DNA of 64,000 nt from DATGPD01 sp031423015. GTDB lineage: Bacteria > Planctomycetota > UBA1135 > UBA2386. The notes under the pieces are model-generated. The model saw only the letters and a program-made list of their open reading frames with translations. It made no database searches and had not been told where the DNA came from. The translations under genes and the position numbers were made by a program. Shown here one piece after another: positions 43,470 through 52,208 of the stretch (position 1 is its first letter; every line of letters starts with the position of its first letter). The stretch is from NCBI GenBank assembly GCA_031423015.1, contig JANPER010000176.1, positions 1 through 64,000 of the forward strand, in the 5' to 3' direction.

Positions 43470-44378
43470 ATGGCTACGACCTCCTCGCTGAGTCCCGAGT
43501 CCCCCGCCACGGGCACGTTGTCCATGCCCGAGCGGGTGCAAGCCATCCAGCTCTTGTGGAAGGAACAGGCGAAGGAGCTTCTGCGCGCCACGCGCGCGGT
43601 GACGCCGCTCGCCAAGCCGGCCGTGTACGACGACCTCGAGAAACTCGCGGTGCTGATCGGCAAGATCGAGCACAAGCTCAGCGCTGGGGCGCCACCGCTG
43701 GCGGAAGCGACCGCGTTCCTCGCCAGCGTGACCGCCTGGCGCAACGAGCGCCAGGCATCGCTGCGCGAGCGCCTCGGCCGTGAGCTCAAGCTCGCCTGCG
43801 ATGCCGCCGGACTCAGCCTCAAGGTCATCTCGCGCGAGGATCCGCTCCAGCTGCGCATCCCGCCGCTCGCGGTGAGCGTCGACCTGGCGCACGGCTACGC
43901 CGAGCTAGGCTTCGCCAAGGCGCCGCTCGGGCGCTGCGCCGCCGACGCCGCGGCAATCGTCGCGGCGCATGCACGCCTCAAGCAGCGCCTCGAGACCAAG
44001 TTCGATCCGCGCGCGTTCTTCGACCAGTGCCACGCCGCGTGGTGCGCGTCGCGCAGCGCGAACCCTGGCGCCGCGAACGAGCGCGTCGAGCTGCTCGAGT
44101 TCCTGCCCTACCTGGCATTGCGCATGCAGAAGCAGAAGTTCAGGAGCGACCCGACCAAGGCCAACTTCAGCGACTACGGGCGCGCGCAGTTCGCGTTCGA
44201 TGTGCTGCGGCTGCAACAGCAGCTCGGCATGGTGAAGGACAAGCTGCGGCTCAATTTCGGCGTCGCGACCGGAACCACAGCTTCGCAGAAGTCGCGCGTC
44301 GTGCACCTCGAGGACGCCGACGGCAACGGCGAGTTCAAGCTCACGGTGTTCTTCACCCAGCACGGTGACGACGCGTGA
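43470..44378 (+). CDS. Unknown protein, first gene of the ATPase/helicase module (302 aa)
   Basis: Predicted mostly helical in its first half (MPERVQAIQLLWKEQAKELLRATRAV, EKLAVLIGKIEHKL). A beta segment follows, LSLKVISREDPLQLRIPPLAVSVDLAHGYAEL, and then a second helical half ending in ALRMQKQKFRSDPTKANFSDYGRAQFAFDVLRLQQQL (read in pieces). No nuclease or methylase motif seen. The stop overlaps the next GTG by 4 nt, so it belongs to the module. Possible adaptor or substrate-recognition subunit; this is inference from position. Confidence 0.75.
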   Translation: MATTSSLSPESPATGTLSMPERVQAIQLLWKEQAKELLRATRAVTPLAKPAVYDDLEKLAVLIGKIEHKLSAGAPPLAEATAFLASVTAWRNERQASLRERLGRELKLACDAAGLSLKVISREDPLQLRIPPLAVSVDLAHGYAELGFAKAPLGRCAADAAAIVAAHARLKQRLETKFDPRAFFDQCHAAWCASRSANPGAANERVELLEFLPYLALRMQKQKFRSDPTKANFSDYGRAQFAFDVLRLQQQLGMVKDKLRLNFGVATGTTASQKSRVVHLEDADGNGEFKLTVFFTQHGDDA

Positions 44379-45652
44379 ACCTCGACACCATGACCCCAAG
44401 CCAGGCGCGCCACATCGTCAACCGCATGGGCGAGACCGGGCAGCCGCCGGAGCGCGGCGCGCTCGCCGCCAACGTCGGCACCGGGGCGCTGCTCGACGTG
44501 CTGCGCGACGAGTACTTGCTGCCGATGAAAGAAAGCGGGCGCAACTCGTCGTTCAAGCTCGTGCAAGCGCCGTTCGGCGGCGGCAAGACGCACTTCCTGC
44601 ACTGCCTGCGCGAGGTCGCTTGGCAACACGGCTTCGCCAGCTCGCTGGTCGGCGTGTCGCCGGACGCGTGTCCGTTCGATGCTCCGGCGCAGATCTACCA
44701 AGAGGTCGCGCGCAACCTCGAGCTGCCGCCAGCCAGCGACGACGAGGAATCGCAGCCGGGCATCGACGCGGTGCTGCGCTTGATCACCGAGCAACGCCGG
44801 CAGCAGCACGGCGCCGAAGCCGTGCGCGCGTGGCTGCGCCACGAGCTGCCGAGCATGCGCATCGACAGCAGCGCGGTGCGGCGCGCGGCGATGCTGCTCA
44901 TGGAAGCCTTGCTCGACAGCGACTTCGAGCGCGTCGAGCTGCTCGGCGCCTTCCTGCGCGGCGAAGCGGTCGCAGCGTCGGATCTGCTGGCGTTGCAGAT
45001 CCGCGAGGAGCTCGGTGCGGCGACGGCGTTCCGCTTCCTACGCAGCCTCGCGCAGCTCCTGCGCGCTTTGCAGGTGCCCGGCGTCGTGCTGCTGTTCGAC
45101 GAGCTCGACCGCGTGATGTCGCTGACCGTGCGGCGGCGGCGGGCGATCGGCGACAACCTGCGGCAGATGATCGACCACTGTGGCCAGTCCACGCTGCCGT
45201 CGGTGCTCTGGGTCTACGCCGTGCCGCCCGAGTTCATGACCAACATCGTGCCCGAGTACCCGGCGCTCGAGCAGCGGCTGCGCGGGCCGAGCACGTTCGC
45301 GACGACCAGCCCGCTGGCACCGATCATCGACCTCGACCGGCTAGCGCTCGACCCGGTGGCGCTCTACGAGCAGATCGGCGCTCGCCTATGCCTGCTCTAC
45401 GACCGCGCGCACGGCATCAGCCTCACCGCCAAGACGCAGCAGCAGAACATGAAGCGCCTCGCGCGCGAACTCGGCGCCAACCAACTCGAGAGCGGCACGC
45501 GGCGCACCTTCGTCAAGGCCGCGGTGCAGATGCTGACGCGGCAACACCGAGGTGGCGAGAAGCTGCTCGACGAAACCGACGTGCGCGACCTCGGCAGCCG
45601 CGCCGTACGGCCCGAACCGGCGCCGCTCGACGGCGAAGAGGAAGCGTACTGA
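44375..45652 (+). CDS. BREX-type ATP-binding protein 1 (DUF2791 P-loop family, 425 aa)
   Basis: Walker A is QAPFGGGKTHFLHCL (residues ~64-78) and Walker B is GVVLLFDELDRVMSL (~residues 231-245), in the AAA-like order of BrxD-type proteins. A later sensor-like segment is VLWVYAVPPEFM. GTG 44375 overlaps the previous stop; its own stop shares one base with the next ATG (TGATG). Two related ATPases in tandem next to a helicase suggest a hetero-oligomeric motor. No methyltransferase or PglZ gene is present, so this is not a standard BREX locus. Confidence 0.85.
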   Translation: MNLDTMTPSQARHIVNRMGETGQPPERGALAANVGTGALLDVLRDEYLLPMKESGRNSSFKLVQAPFGGGKTHFLHCLREVAWQHGFASSLVGVSPDACPFDAPAQIYQEVARNLELPPASDDEESQPGIDAVLRLITEQRRQQHGAEAVRAWLRHELPSMRIDSSAVRRAAMLLMEALLDSDFERVELLGAFLRGEAVAASDLLALQIREELGAATAFRFLRSLAQLLRALQVPGVVLLFDELDRVMSLTVRRRRAIGDNLRQMIDHCGQSTLPSVLWVYAVPPEFMTNIVPEYPALEQRLRGPSTFATTSPLAPIIDLDRLALDPVALYEQIGARLCLLYDRAHGISLTAKTQQQNMKRLARELGANQLESGTRRTFVKAAVQMLTRQHRGGEKLLDETDVRDLGSRAVRPEPAPLDGEEEAY

Positions 45653-47094
45653 TGCAACCGTGCGGGCTCGGCGAGCGCGTGCGGCATCCGACGTTCGGAT
45701 CAGGCACCGTGCTGTCGCTGCGCCCGGCTGACCGCGCGCTCGTGCGCTTCGACCGTGCGGTCGAACTGCCGACGACCGTGTCGCGCGGCCATCTCTTGGC
45801 CCTCGACAAGACCCCTGGCCAGGCGCCGCACAAGACGCCTGAGAAGACGCCGAGCAAGACAAGAGCAAGACCGCGCGCGCGCCCCGCGCCGCCGACAACC
45901 GCTGAGAAGGCGACCGCCCTGGTAGCCGCGCAGTCCGTGCCCGAGCTGATGATCAGCCGCGATCGTGTCGACGTGCGCCAAAGCCTGGAGGCGCTCCGCC
46001 TCGGCGTCGTGCCGCAACATGGCCTCAGCGAGTACACGGTCGGACGCCACGCCGAGCTTGCGAGTCTCAGCGCGCTGCTCGATCAGGGCCATGGCTTGCG
46101 CACGCTTTGGGGCGACTATGGCAGCGGCAAGACCCACCTACTCGAGGTCACCGAACAGCTCGCGCGTTCCCGCGGCTTCGCCACCGCGCGCATCGTGCTG
46201 GATCCACGCGAGGTGCCACCGACCAACCCCGCACGGCTCTACGCCGAAGTGGCGCGCTCCCTGCATCTGCCGGACGGCACCGCGCGGGGACTCGAAGCCC
46301 TGGCGCAGGCACTTGCGACCAGCGCCGCGCACCGCGAGCCGGATGGCAAGAGCTTCAGCCGCTTTCTCTCGCCGTACCTGCATGCGCTGCACACGCGCGC
46401 TGCCGAAGCGACCGAGCTCCTGCGCGACTACGTGCACGCCGAGCCGATCGACGCCGCGCAGGTGAACCGCCAACTGCAGGCCACCGGCTGGCGCGGCCCG
46501 CGCGTACTGACGATGTCGGACTACCGCACCTATGGGCGCATGTACCTGCACTTGCTGGGCACCATCGCCTGCTGGGCCAAAGATGCCGGGCACCGCGGCC
46601 TGGTGCTGCTGTGCGACGAGGTCGAGTACGTCGATTCGCTCGACTCGGCGGAAGCGCAGTTCGCGCTCGAGGTGCTGCGGCACTTCGCGGCGGTAACGCT
46701 GCCGCGCAGCCAGCTCGCGTTCGATCCCGACGGCCTGTATCGCGGCGGCCATGACGTGCATCGTCAGCTGCCGCTGCGCTATGCCGACGAGCAGCCGCTG
46801 GTGCTGGTGTTTGCGCTCACGCCGCTCGACGACGTGCGGAAGACCTTCGCGACGATCCTCGCGAGCGACGCGTGCGCACTCTGGCTCGCCCCGCTGACCA
46901 AGGCGAACCTCGATGAACTGTTCAGCAAGACGATCGCGCTGTACTGCCGCGGCTATCCCGAGAGCGACCCGGCGCTGTACGACGCGCAGCAGATCCGCAG
47001 CCGGGTCCTCAGCGCCGACGGCGCGGCGCAGAGCATCCGCGGCATCGTGCAGGGCACGGTGCTCGTGCTCGACGAGCTGCGGCTTTGCCGGTAG
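45652..47094 (+). CDS. BREX-type ATP-binding protein 2 with N-terminal Tudor-like domain (480 aa)
   Basis: Residues ~1-50 (GLGERVRHPTFGSGTVLSL..RALVRFD) resemble the Tudor-like domain at the C-terminus of UvrD/PcrA helicases. A Lys/Pro-rich linker with repeated KTPxKTP follows. The ATPase domain has Walker A LWGDYGSGKTHLLEV (~residues 150-164) and Walker B LVLLCDEVEYVDSLDS (~residues 319-334). It overlaps the first ATPase gene by one base and is followed by the helicase after 2 nt. The Tudor-like part may dock on RNA polymerase or another partner; inference by analogy. Confidence 0.83.
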   Translation: MQPCGLGERVRHPTFGSGTVLSLRPADRALVRFDRAVELPTTVSRGHLLALDKTPGQAPHKTPEKTPSKTRARPRARPAPPTTAEKATALVAAQSVPELMISRDRVDVRQSLEALRLGVVPQHGLSEYTVGRHAELASLSALLDQGHGLRTLWGDYGSGKTHLLEVTEQLARSRGFATARIVLDPREVPPTNPARLYAEVARSLHLPDGTARGLEALAQALATSAAHREPDGKSFSRFLSPYLHALHTRAAEATELLRDYVHAEPIDAAQVNRQLQATGWRGPRVLTMSDYRTYGRMYLHLLGTIACWAKDAGHRGLVLLCDEVEYVDSLDSAEAQFALEVLRHFAAVTLPRSQLAFDPDGLYRGGHDVHRQLPLRYADEQPLVLVFALTPLDDVRKTFATILASDACALWLAPLTKANLDELFSKTIALYCRGYPESDPALYDAQQIRSRVLSADGAAQSIRGIVQGTVLVLDELRLCR

Positions 47095-47096
47095 CC

Positions 47097-49118
47097 ATGC
47101 CGGGCAACCCGCCGAGCGATCTCTCGAGCAACCCTTCGAGCGATCTGCGCCGTCTGCTGCCCCGCACCTACGGGGCATTCTTGGCGCGGTTTCCTGCGGC
47201 GACCGAAGTGCAGCGACAGGCGATCCCCGCGATCCTGCGCGGCGCCGACACGCTGCTCAGCGCGCCGACGGCTTCTGGCAAGACCGAGGCATTCGCCGCG
47301 CCGACCGCAGAACTCTTGCTGGCGGCGCAGGCCGCGCAGCCGCAGGCGCTGTTCGTGAGTCCGACGCGCGCCTTGGCCAACGACCTCAAGCGCCGGCTCG
47401 AAGGTCGCTTCGCCGACGTCGACCTCACCTTCGGTCGCTACACCGGCGAGCACAAGGAGCGCGTGGCGGGGCAGTTGCCTGCGGTGACCGTCACCACGCC
47501 CGAAGCGCTCGACGCCCTGCTGGCGCGTCGGCCCCACGTGCTGCGCCGGGTGCGGCTGATCGTGCTCGACGAGGTACACGTGCTCGACGGCACGCCGCGC
47601 GGCGACCAAGTGCGCATCCTGTTGCATCGCCTCGAGCAGGTCACCGAGCTGCGGCCGCAGCGCATCGTCGCGAGCGCCACGCTGCCAGATCCCGCGGCGA
47701 CGGCCGAGCGTTACCTGCGGGAACCGACCCTCGTCACCGCCGGCGGCGGCCGCAAGATCACCGGCAAGCTGTTCGTTGGTCGCACCAGCCAGGCGCTGGC
47801 AAGTCACCTCGAAGAACTCGCGGCGCACGGCTTTCGCAAGGTGCTGGTGTTCTGCAACCGCCGCGCCGACGTCGAGGACCACGCCTCGTGGCTGCGCGGG
47901 CGCACGCGCTTCGGCGCCGCGGTGTTCGCGCATCACGGGTCGCTCGGCCAAGCCGAACGCGAGCGCGCCGAGCGGCAGTTCTTGACGGCTGAGGCCGCGG
48001 TGGCCATCGCGACGATGACCCTGGAGCTCGGCATCGACATCGGCAGCATCGACTACGTCCTGCTCGCGGGCCCGCCGCCGAGCGTGATGAACCTGATGCA
48101 GCGCATCGGCCGCGGCAACCGACGCACCAGCCGCACGCGTTGCGGCTACGCCGTCGAGTCGCCCACCGAAGAGCTGCTCTGCCGCACGTTGCTCGCCGCG
48201 GCGGCGCAGGGTGAGCTGCTCGCCAGCGGTTACGCGTTCCGGCCGAGTGTCATCGTGCAGCAAGCGATCGTGATCGCCGGCGCGCGCGGCTGGATCGATG
48301 CCGAAGTGCTGGAGCGCGCCCTGCCGCGCTGGGCGCACAAAGCCCTCTTGCCGGCCACTGTGTCGGATCTGCTCGCCGCGATGGTCGACACCAAGCTGCT
48401 CGAGGCCAGCGGCGGCGGCCGCTTCGTGCTCCGCGAGGCGATCGACCAGCGCTACCAGATCGGCGTATGCCACTCGAACCTGGCGGACGAGGCGACGCTC
48501 GATGTCGTCGACCGACTCACCGGCGACATCGTCGGCCATGTCGCGACGACCCTGAGCCCGCGTCTACGCCTCGCCGGCCGCGGCCGCACCATCGTCGCGC
48601 AGTCGGCGGGACGCATTCTGAGTGACCCCGGGCGACACGCGGAGCGCGCTCAGTTCGTGGCGCGAGGCATTCCGACCGTGTCTCTAGCGCTGGCGCGGCG
48701 CGTGGTCCAAACCCTCGATGTCGAACCCGACGCAATCCACCAGGTGCTGCACGCAGGCAGCGTCGTGCTGCTGCACGGGCTCGGCACGCTCGGGGCCCTG
48801 TTCCTCGAGAGCTTGCTCAGAACGACTGGCACCGTGCAGCGCATGACGCCCTACGTCGCGCACCTCGCGCGGCCGCTGCAAGCGCTCCCCACACCGACCC
48901 ACGCGCTCGTGGTGCGCCATGTGCAAGAGCACGCAGCCAAGCTGGCACAGCTCTGCGCGATGGGACCCTGGCACCGCCATCTGCCGCAGGCCGTATGCGA
49001 GCGTGCGGTGGCGCAAGCGTCGGGACTGGACGCGGTCGCGCGGGTGCTCGTGGCGTGCCGGCTGGTGACCATGGAAACCACGACGGTGGCACAGGCGCGG
49101 TATCTCGGGTCGCTGTAG
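47097..49118 (+). CDS. Superfamily II DEAD/DEAH helicase, Lhr-like (673 aa)
   Basis: Motifs: Q-like TEVQRQAIPAIL, I LLSAPTASGKTEAF, Ia VSPTRALANDL, II LIVLDEVHVLDG, III IVASATLP, IV VLVFCNRRADVED, V ATMTLELGIDIG and VI QRIGRGNRR. The C-terminal third (~residues 380-673) lacks a recognisable catalytic domain. Its end (CAMGPWHRHLPQAV) is duplicated downstream at 50527-50620. It closes the four-gene module. An ATP-driven motor on nucleic acid, in the cytoplasm, likely working with the two ATPases. ATG 47097 rather than the TTG at 47085. Confidence 0.9.
   Translation: MPGNPPSDLSSNPSSDLRRLLPRTYGAFLARFPAATEVQRQAIPAILRGADTLLSAPTASGKTEAFAAPTAELLLAAQAAQPQALFVSPTRALANDLKRRLEGRFADVDLTFGRYTGEHKERVAGQLPAVTVTTPEALDALLARRPHVLRRVRLIVLDEVHVLDGTPRGDQVRILLHRLEQVTELRPQRIVASATLPDPAATAERYLREPTLVTAGGGRKITGKLFVGRTSQALASHLEELAAHGFRKVLVFCNRRADVEDHASWLRGRTRFGAAVFAHHGSLGQAERERAERQFLTAEAAVAIATMTLELGIDIGSIDYVLLAGPPPSVMNLMQRIGRGNRRTSRTRCGYAVESPTEELLCRTLLAAAAQGELLASGYAFRPSVIVQQAIVIAGARGWIDAEVLERALPRWAHKALLPATVSDLLAAMVDTKLLEASGGGRFVLREAIDQRYQIGVCHSNLADEATLDVVDRLTGDIVGHVATTLSPRLRLAGRGRTIVAQSAGRILSDPGRHAERAQFVARGIPTVSLALARRVVQTLDVEPDAIHQVLHAGSVVLLHGLGTLGALFLESLLRTTGTVQRMTPYVAHLARPLQALPTPTHALVVRHVQEHAAKLAQLCAMGPWHRHLPQAVCERAVAQASGLDAVARVLVACRLVTMETTTVAQARYLGSL
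48923..49016 (+). repeat. Direct repeat copy A (3' part of the helicase gene)
   Basis: This 94-nt segment matches 50527-50620 with about eight mismatches and no gap. It encodes QEHAAKLAQLCAMGPWHRHL of the helicase. The copies flank the toxin-antitoxin and exonuclease genes. Confidence 0.88.
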
Positions 49119-49357
49119 CGGCTTCGGCCCCGGCGTCGACGATCCAAGGACTGCGAGCCGATGTGCAACTACGGCACAACGAACGGCTGTCCGAACCCGC
49201 CGCGCACGACGAACTCGGCGCTCGGCCGCGATGCAGGTCCGCGGGCAGGTTAGGTGCAGGAGACCGGCAAGATGCGCACGCCGTCGCGCGCGATCGTGCC
49301 GGCCCCAGGCTGACAACCGACGATTGCCGAAAGGATCCCCGGCGCTACCTTCCGCTC

Positions 49358-49642
49358 ATGCCTTCCGTCGCCGCCAAGGAGCTCAAGAACCGCCTCGGCC
49401 ACTTCTTGCGGCTCGTTCGACGCGGCGCGTGTTTCTTGGTGACCGACCACGGCCGCCCAGTGGCTCAACTCGCGCCGCTCGCAGAGCAGCGCGCACACGA
49501 CGCGCTCGAGGACGCGCTGCAGGAGGCAGCGGCGCGGGGCGCGGTCACGTTGGCAAAGAGGCGGAAGCTGTCACCCGTTCGCCCGGTGCGCGTGCGCAAA
49601 GGAGCTGAGCTCTCGACGGCGGTGATCGAGGACCGGCGGTGA
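49358..49642 (+). CDS. Phd-type antitoxin (94 aa)
   Basis: SVAAKELKNRLGHFLRLVRRGACFLVTDHGRPVAQLAPL is the Phd/YefM fold (read in pieces). The tail (ARGAVTLAKRRKLSPVRPVRV) is the likely toxin-binding region. Its stop overlaps the toxin GTG (GTGA at 49639-49642). The 239-nt gap before it (49119-49357) contains no gene I can support and presumably its promoter. Confidence 0.8.
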   Translation: MPSVAAKELKNRLGHFLRLVRRGACFLVTDHGRPVAQLAPLAEQRAHDALEDALQEAAARGAVTLAKRRKLSPVRPVRVRKGAELSTAVIEDRR

Positions 49643-49986
49643 CCGCCTTTTTCGACACGAGCGCGTTCGTGAAGCGGTACGTGCGCGAGATCGGAAGCGA
49701 TCACGTGAAGGCAGTGCTGGCGGCCACACGCGATCGCTTGATCCGACGCGTTCGCCGCGACCTGGAGGAATTCGATCTCATCGAGCTGACACCGGAGATC
49801 GCGGCTGACGCCTGTGGACTCGCCCGCCGCCTGCCCTTGCGGGCGTACGACGCGGTCCAGCTCGGCAGCGTGCTCTGGGTGCGCACGCGCCTTGTCGAGA
49901 GCGTCCGCTTCGTTTGCGCCGACCTTCATCTCGCGCAGTTGGCTCGAGACGCAGGCGTCGATGTCGTGGTACCGGGTGCAGCATGA
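49639..49986 (+). CDS. PIN-domain toxin with an internal deletion (115 aa)
   Basis: It starts normally (AFFDTSAFVKRYVREIGSDHVKAVLAA) and ends normally (FDLIELTPEIAADACGLARRLPLRAYDAVQL..FVCADLHLAQLA). The middle, where VapC proteins carry the conserved Glu in an AEV-type helix, is missing: ATRDRLIRRVRRDLEE joins the halves. It is ~25 residues shorter than usual, in frame. The nuclease is therefore probably inactive. Its stop overlaps the exonuclease ATG. Confidence 0.75.
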   Translation: MTAFFDTSAFVKRYVREIGSDHVKAVLAATRDRLIRRVRRDLEEFDLIELTPEIAADACGLARRLPLRAYDAVQLGSVLWVRTRLVESVRFVCADLHLAQLARDAGVDVVVPGAA

Positions 49987-50498
49987 CCTACGTGATGGTC
50001 GACATCGAGGCCGACGGCCCGATCCCCGGCGACTACTCGATGATCAGCTTCGGCGCCATCGCCGTCGAGCCGGCGCTCGATCGAGTGTTCTCAGCGCGCC
50101 TGCGTCCGATCTCGGAGCGGTTCGTGCCCGAGGCGCTGGCGGTGAGCGGCTTCTCGCGCGCGCAGACGCTCGCATTCGAGCCGGCGCTGCCGGTCATGCA
50201 GCGGTTCGCGGCGTGGGTGGTCGGTCTGCGCGAACGTCCGATCTTCATCTCGGACAACAACGGCTTCGACTGGATGTTCGTGTGCTGGTACTTCCACCAC
50301 TTCCTCGGCACCAACCCGTTCGGGCACAGCTCCCAGAACCTGGGATCGCTCTACAAGGGATTGGTCAAGGACGTCACCAAGTCGTTCAAGCACCTGCGGC
50401 AGACCAGGCACACGCACGATCCTGTCGACGATGCCCGCGGCAACGCCGAGGCGCTGTTGCACATGCGCGATCCGATGGGGTTGAACATCAGTTGGTGA
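49983..50498 (+). CDS. DEDD-family 3'-5' exonuclease (171 aa)
   Basis: Exonuclease motifs are MVDIEADGP (first Asp-x-Glu pair), ISDNNGFDWMFVCWYFHHF (second Asp) and HTHDPVDDARGNAEALL (His and last Asp, DEDDh type). It is translationally coupled to the PIN gene by a 4-nt overlap, so the antitoxin, toxin and nuclease form one operon. Acts on RNA or DNA 3' ends; substrate unknown. Confidence 0.85.
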   Translation: MTYVMVDIEADGPIPGDYSMISFGAIAVEPALDRVFSARLRPISERFVPEALAVSGFSRAQTLAFEPALPVMQRFAAWVVGLRERPIFISDNNGFDWMFVCWYFHHFLGTNPFGHSSQNLGSLYKGLVKDVTKSFKHLRQTRHTHDPVDDARGNAEALLHMRDPMGLNISW

Positions 50499-50526
50499 CG
50501 GGACAGGCGCACGAGGGTCAGTGAAC

Positions 50527-50620
50527 GCAAGAGCACGAAGCCAGGCTGGCGCAGCTCTGCGCGATGGGACCCTGGCATCGCCACCTGCCGCAGGCCGTGC
50601 GCGAGCGTGCGGTGGCGCAG
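50527..50620 (+). repeat. Direct repeat copy B (duplicated helicase 3' fragment)
   Basis: 94-nt copy of 48923-49016, encoding LAQLCAMGPWHRHLPQAV in an open frame but detached from any helicase gene. Marks the right boundary of the toxin/exonuclease cassette. Confidence 0.88.
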
Positions 50621-50913
50621 GACCCACCGCGGCGAGGTGGCATCAGCCAAGACGGCAACGCCTGGCTCTACCTGACCGATGGGCAGTACACCAGGGAATC
50701 GCGCTACCTGGTGCAGGAGAACCAGCAGTGGCCGACATCGCCGCCTGCGCTACCCGAGTCGTACCACGTATTGGTCGCGGGCAATGGCGACTTGGTGCAT
50801 CTGGCACGAGTGCCACTCCATTCATCGACGAGGTGTTCGCGCTCACGCCGCGCGGTGACTTCCTCGTGATATGGCAGGAGGATGGCGCGTTGCGGGCGCA
50901 AGTGCTGCGTTGA
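50621..50913 (+). pseudogene. Gene remnant, frameshifted, beta-propeller-like
   Basis: The first frame reads ISQDGNAWLYLTDGQYTRESRYLVQENQQWP and on to GDLVHLARVP (read in pieces). From about 50820 the sense continues in another frame as ATPFIDEVFALTPRGDFLVIWQEDGALRAQVL, also in pieces, ending at 50913. No start codon of its own; it is fused to the duplicated helicase fragment. The repeated D-G-x-x pattern is loosely propeller-like. Family not identified. Confidence 0.5.
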
Positions 50914-51049
50914 GAGGCATGGCATCACCGTGGCGTGCCCGTCGTGTAGGCGGCGAGCAGCGCGGCGTGATCACGTAGACTCATGCCAGGATGCGATCAC
51001 GCGGGGGTGCTCCCCTACTCTCGCTCGCGCCAATCCGAGGACAGTCTCG

Positions 51050-52208
51050 ATGCACAACCTGTCAGCCGTTGCCCTGTTCGCGAGCGCTGGGCTCGTATCC
51101 CCCCTGTCGTCACAGCCGTTCAGCACTTTGGTAGGCAACCACTGGCCGCTCAGCCGCGGCGATGCGGCGTTGCCAGAGTTGGAAGATCTGCTGGCCGGTG
51201 ACATCGATGGCGATGGCGCCGCAGACATCGTTGCCCTCGGCACATCCACCAGCGTCGTGTACTTGAACGATCGGGTCGGCGGGCTCCGTCTGGGCCAGAC
51301 GTTGCCAAGCAGTTTCATCAAAACGACCGAGTCGGGGCCTGATGTTGCTCGACAACTCGGGCGCCGGCACCTTCGCGGTGTCGACCGCCGCGCGCCTGCC
51401 AGCTGCACTGCCGGTGTTCGGCGCGATGCTGCTCGCTGCGACGGACCTCGACCGCGACGGCGACGATGACCTGCTGCGCACAACCACCTGGCTGCGCAAT
51501 GACGGGAACGGCCCCACCTTCACTGCCGTCGCGACCGGTGTGAGGATCGACGCCGAGGACCTGCGTGTAGCCGACCTGACCGGCGATGGCCGCCTCGACT
51601 TGATCGGGACGCCTCGGTCCAGGGGCAGCGTCCCGAGTGTCTACGTTGAACTCGACGGCGGCTGGACCACGGTAGCTGGCAGCCAAGGTCGGTCGATATC
51701 GGCGGCGTAGGATGTTTCTGGTCGTGGAGTCAGCCGCACCGCATGACGTTGCCCGTCGATGTCGACGGCGACGGCGACGTGGACGTCGTCGTCGGTTCGA
51801 CGCTGGAGTTCAGGCCGTCACTTCGGCCGGGTCACCGGCGTGCTGTTCAACTTGAGCCGCCAACTCACGGCACTACGCCTGGCGCGCGTGGGCTTGTCGT
51901 GGCCGCTCGCGGTGCAGGCCGTGGCGCCCGGGTCCTTGGCCCTGTTGATGCTGGCCGCCAGCGAACTGAGTCCGCGGCTGAGCCTCGGCCCCTTGGGTCA
52001 GCTCGGCATCGATCCCAGCACAACGGTGACTCTTCCTGTGGTCTTGGCCGGTGTGGCACCGAACCCACAAGAGATCCCGCTGCTGGTGCCCGCAAACTCA
52101 GCCTTGGTTGATGTGACGATCTTTGCCCAGGCGCTCGTCGTGCCGCCAGGTGGCACGTTGCTGGTTGCACACCTGAGCGGCGTGGTACGTGAGAACATCA
52201 CCTGGTGA
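51050..52208 (+). pseudogene. FG-GAP/VCBS-repeat secreted protein, broken by three frameshifts
   Basis: ATG 51050 opens a signal peptide (HNLSAVALFASAGLVSPLSS). Ca-binding-like repeats appear in alternating frames: DIDGDGAADIVALG, then after a shift near 51340 DLDRDGDDDLLRT and DLTGDGRLDLIGT, after a shift near 51700 DVDGDGDVDVVVGS, and after a shift near 51810 the C-terminal domain LGQLGIDPSTTVTLP, ending at 52208. Three shifts in 1.1 kb mean no full protein is made. The end matches the C-terminal domain shared by exported proteins here. Confidence 0.75.

Noticed and set aside
43470..49118. Complete BREX system
   Set aside because: PglX methyltransferase, PglZ phosphatase, BrxA, BrxB and BrxL are all absent; only ATPases and a helicase resemble BREX parts.
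51050..52208. Programmed frameshifting in the FG-GAP gene
   Set aside because: Three shifts in both directions without slippery heptamers or pseudoknots point to decay.
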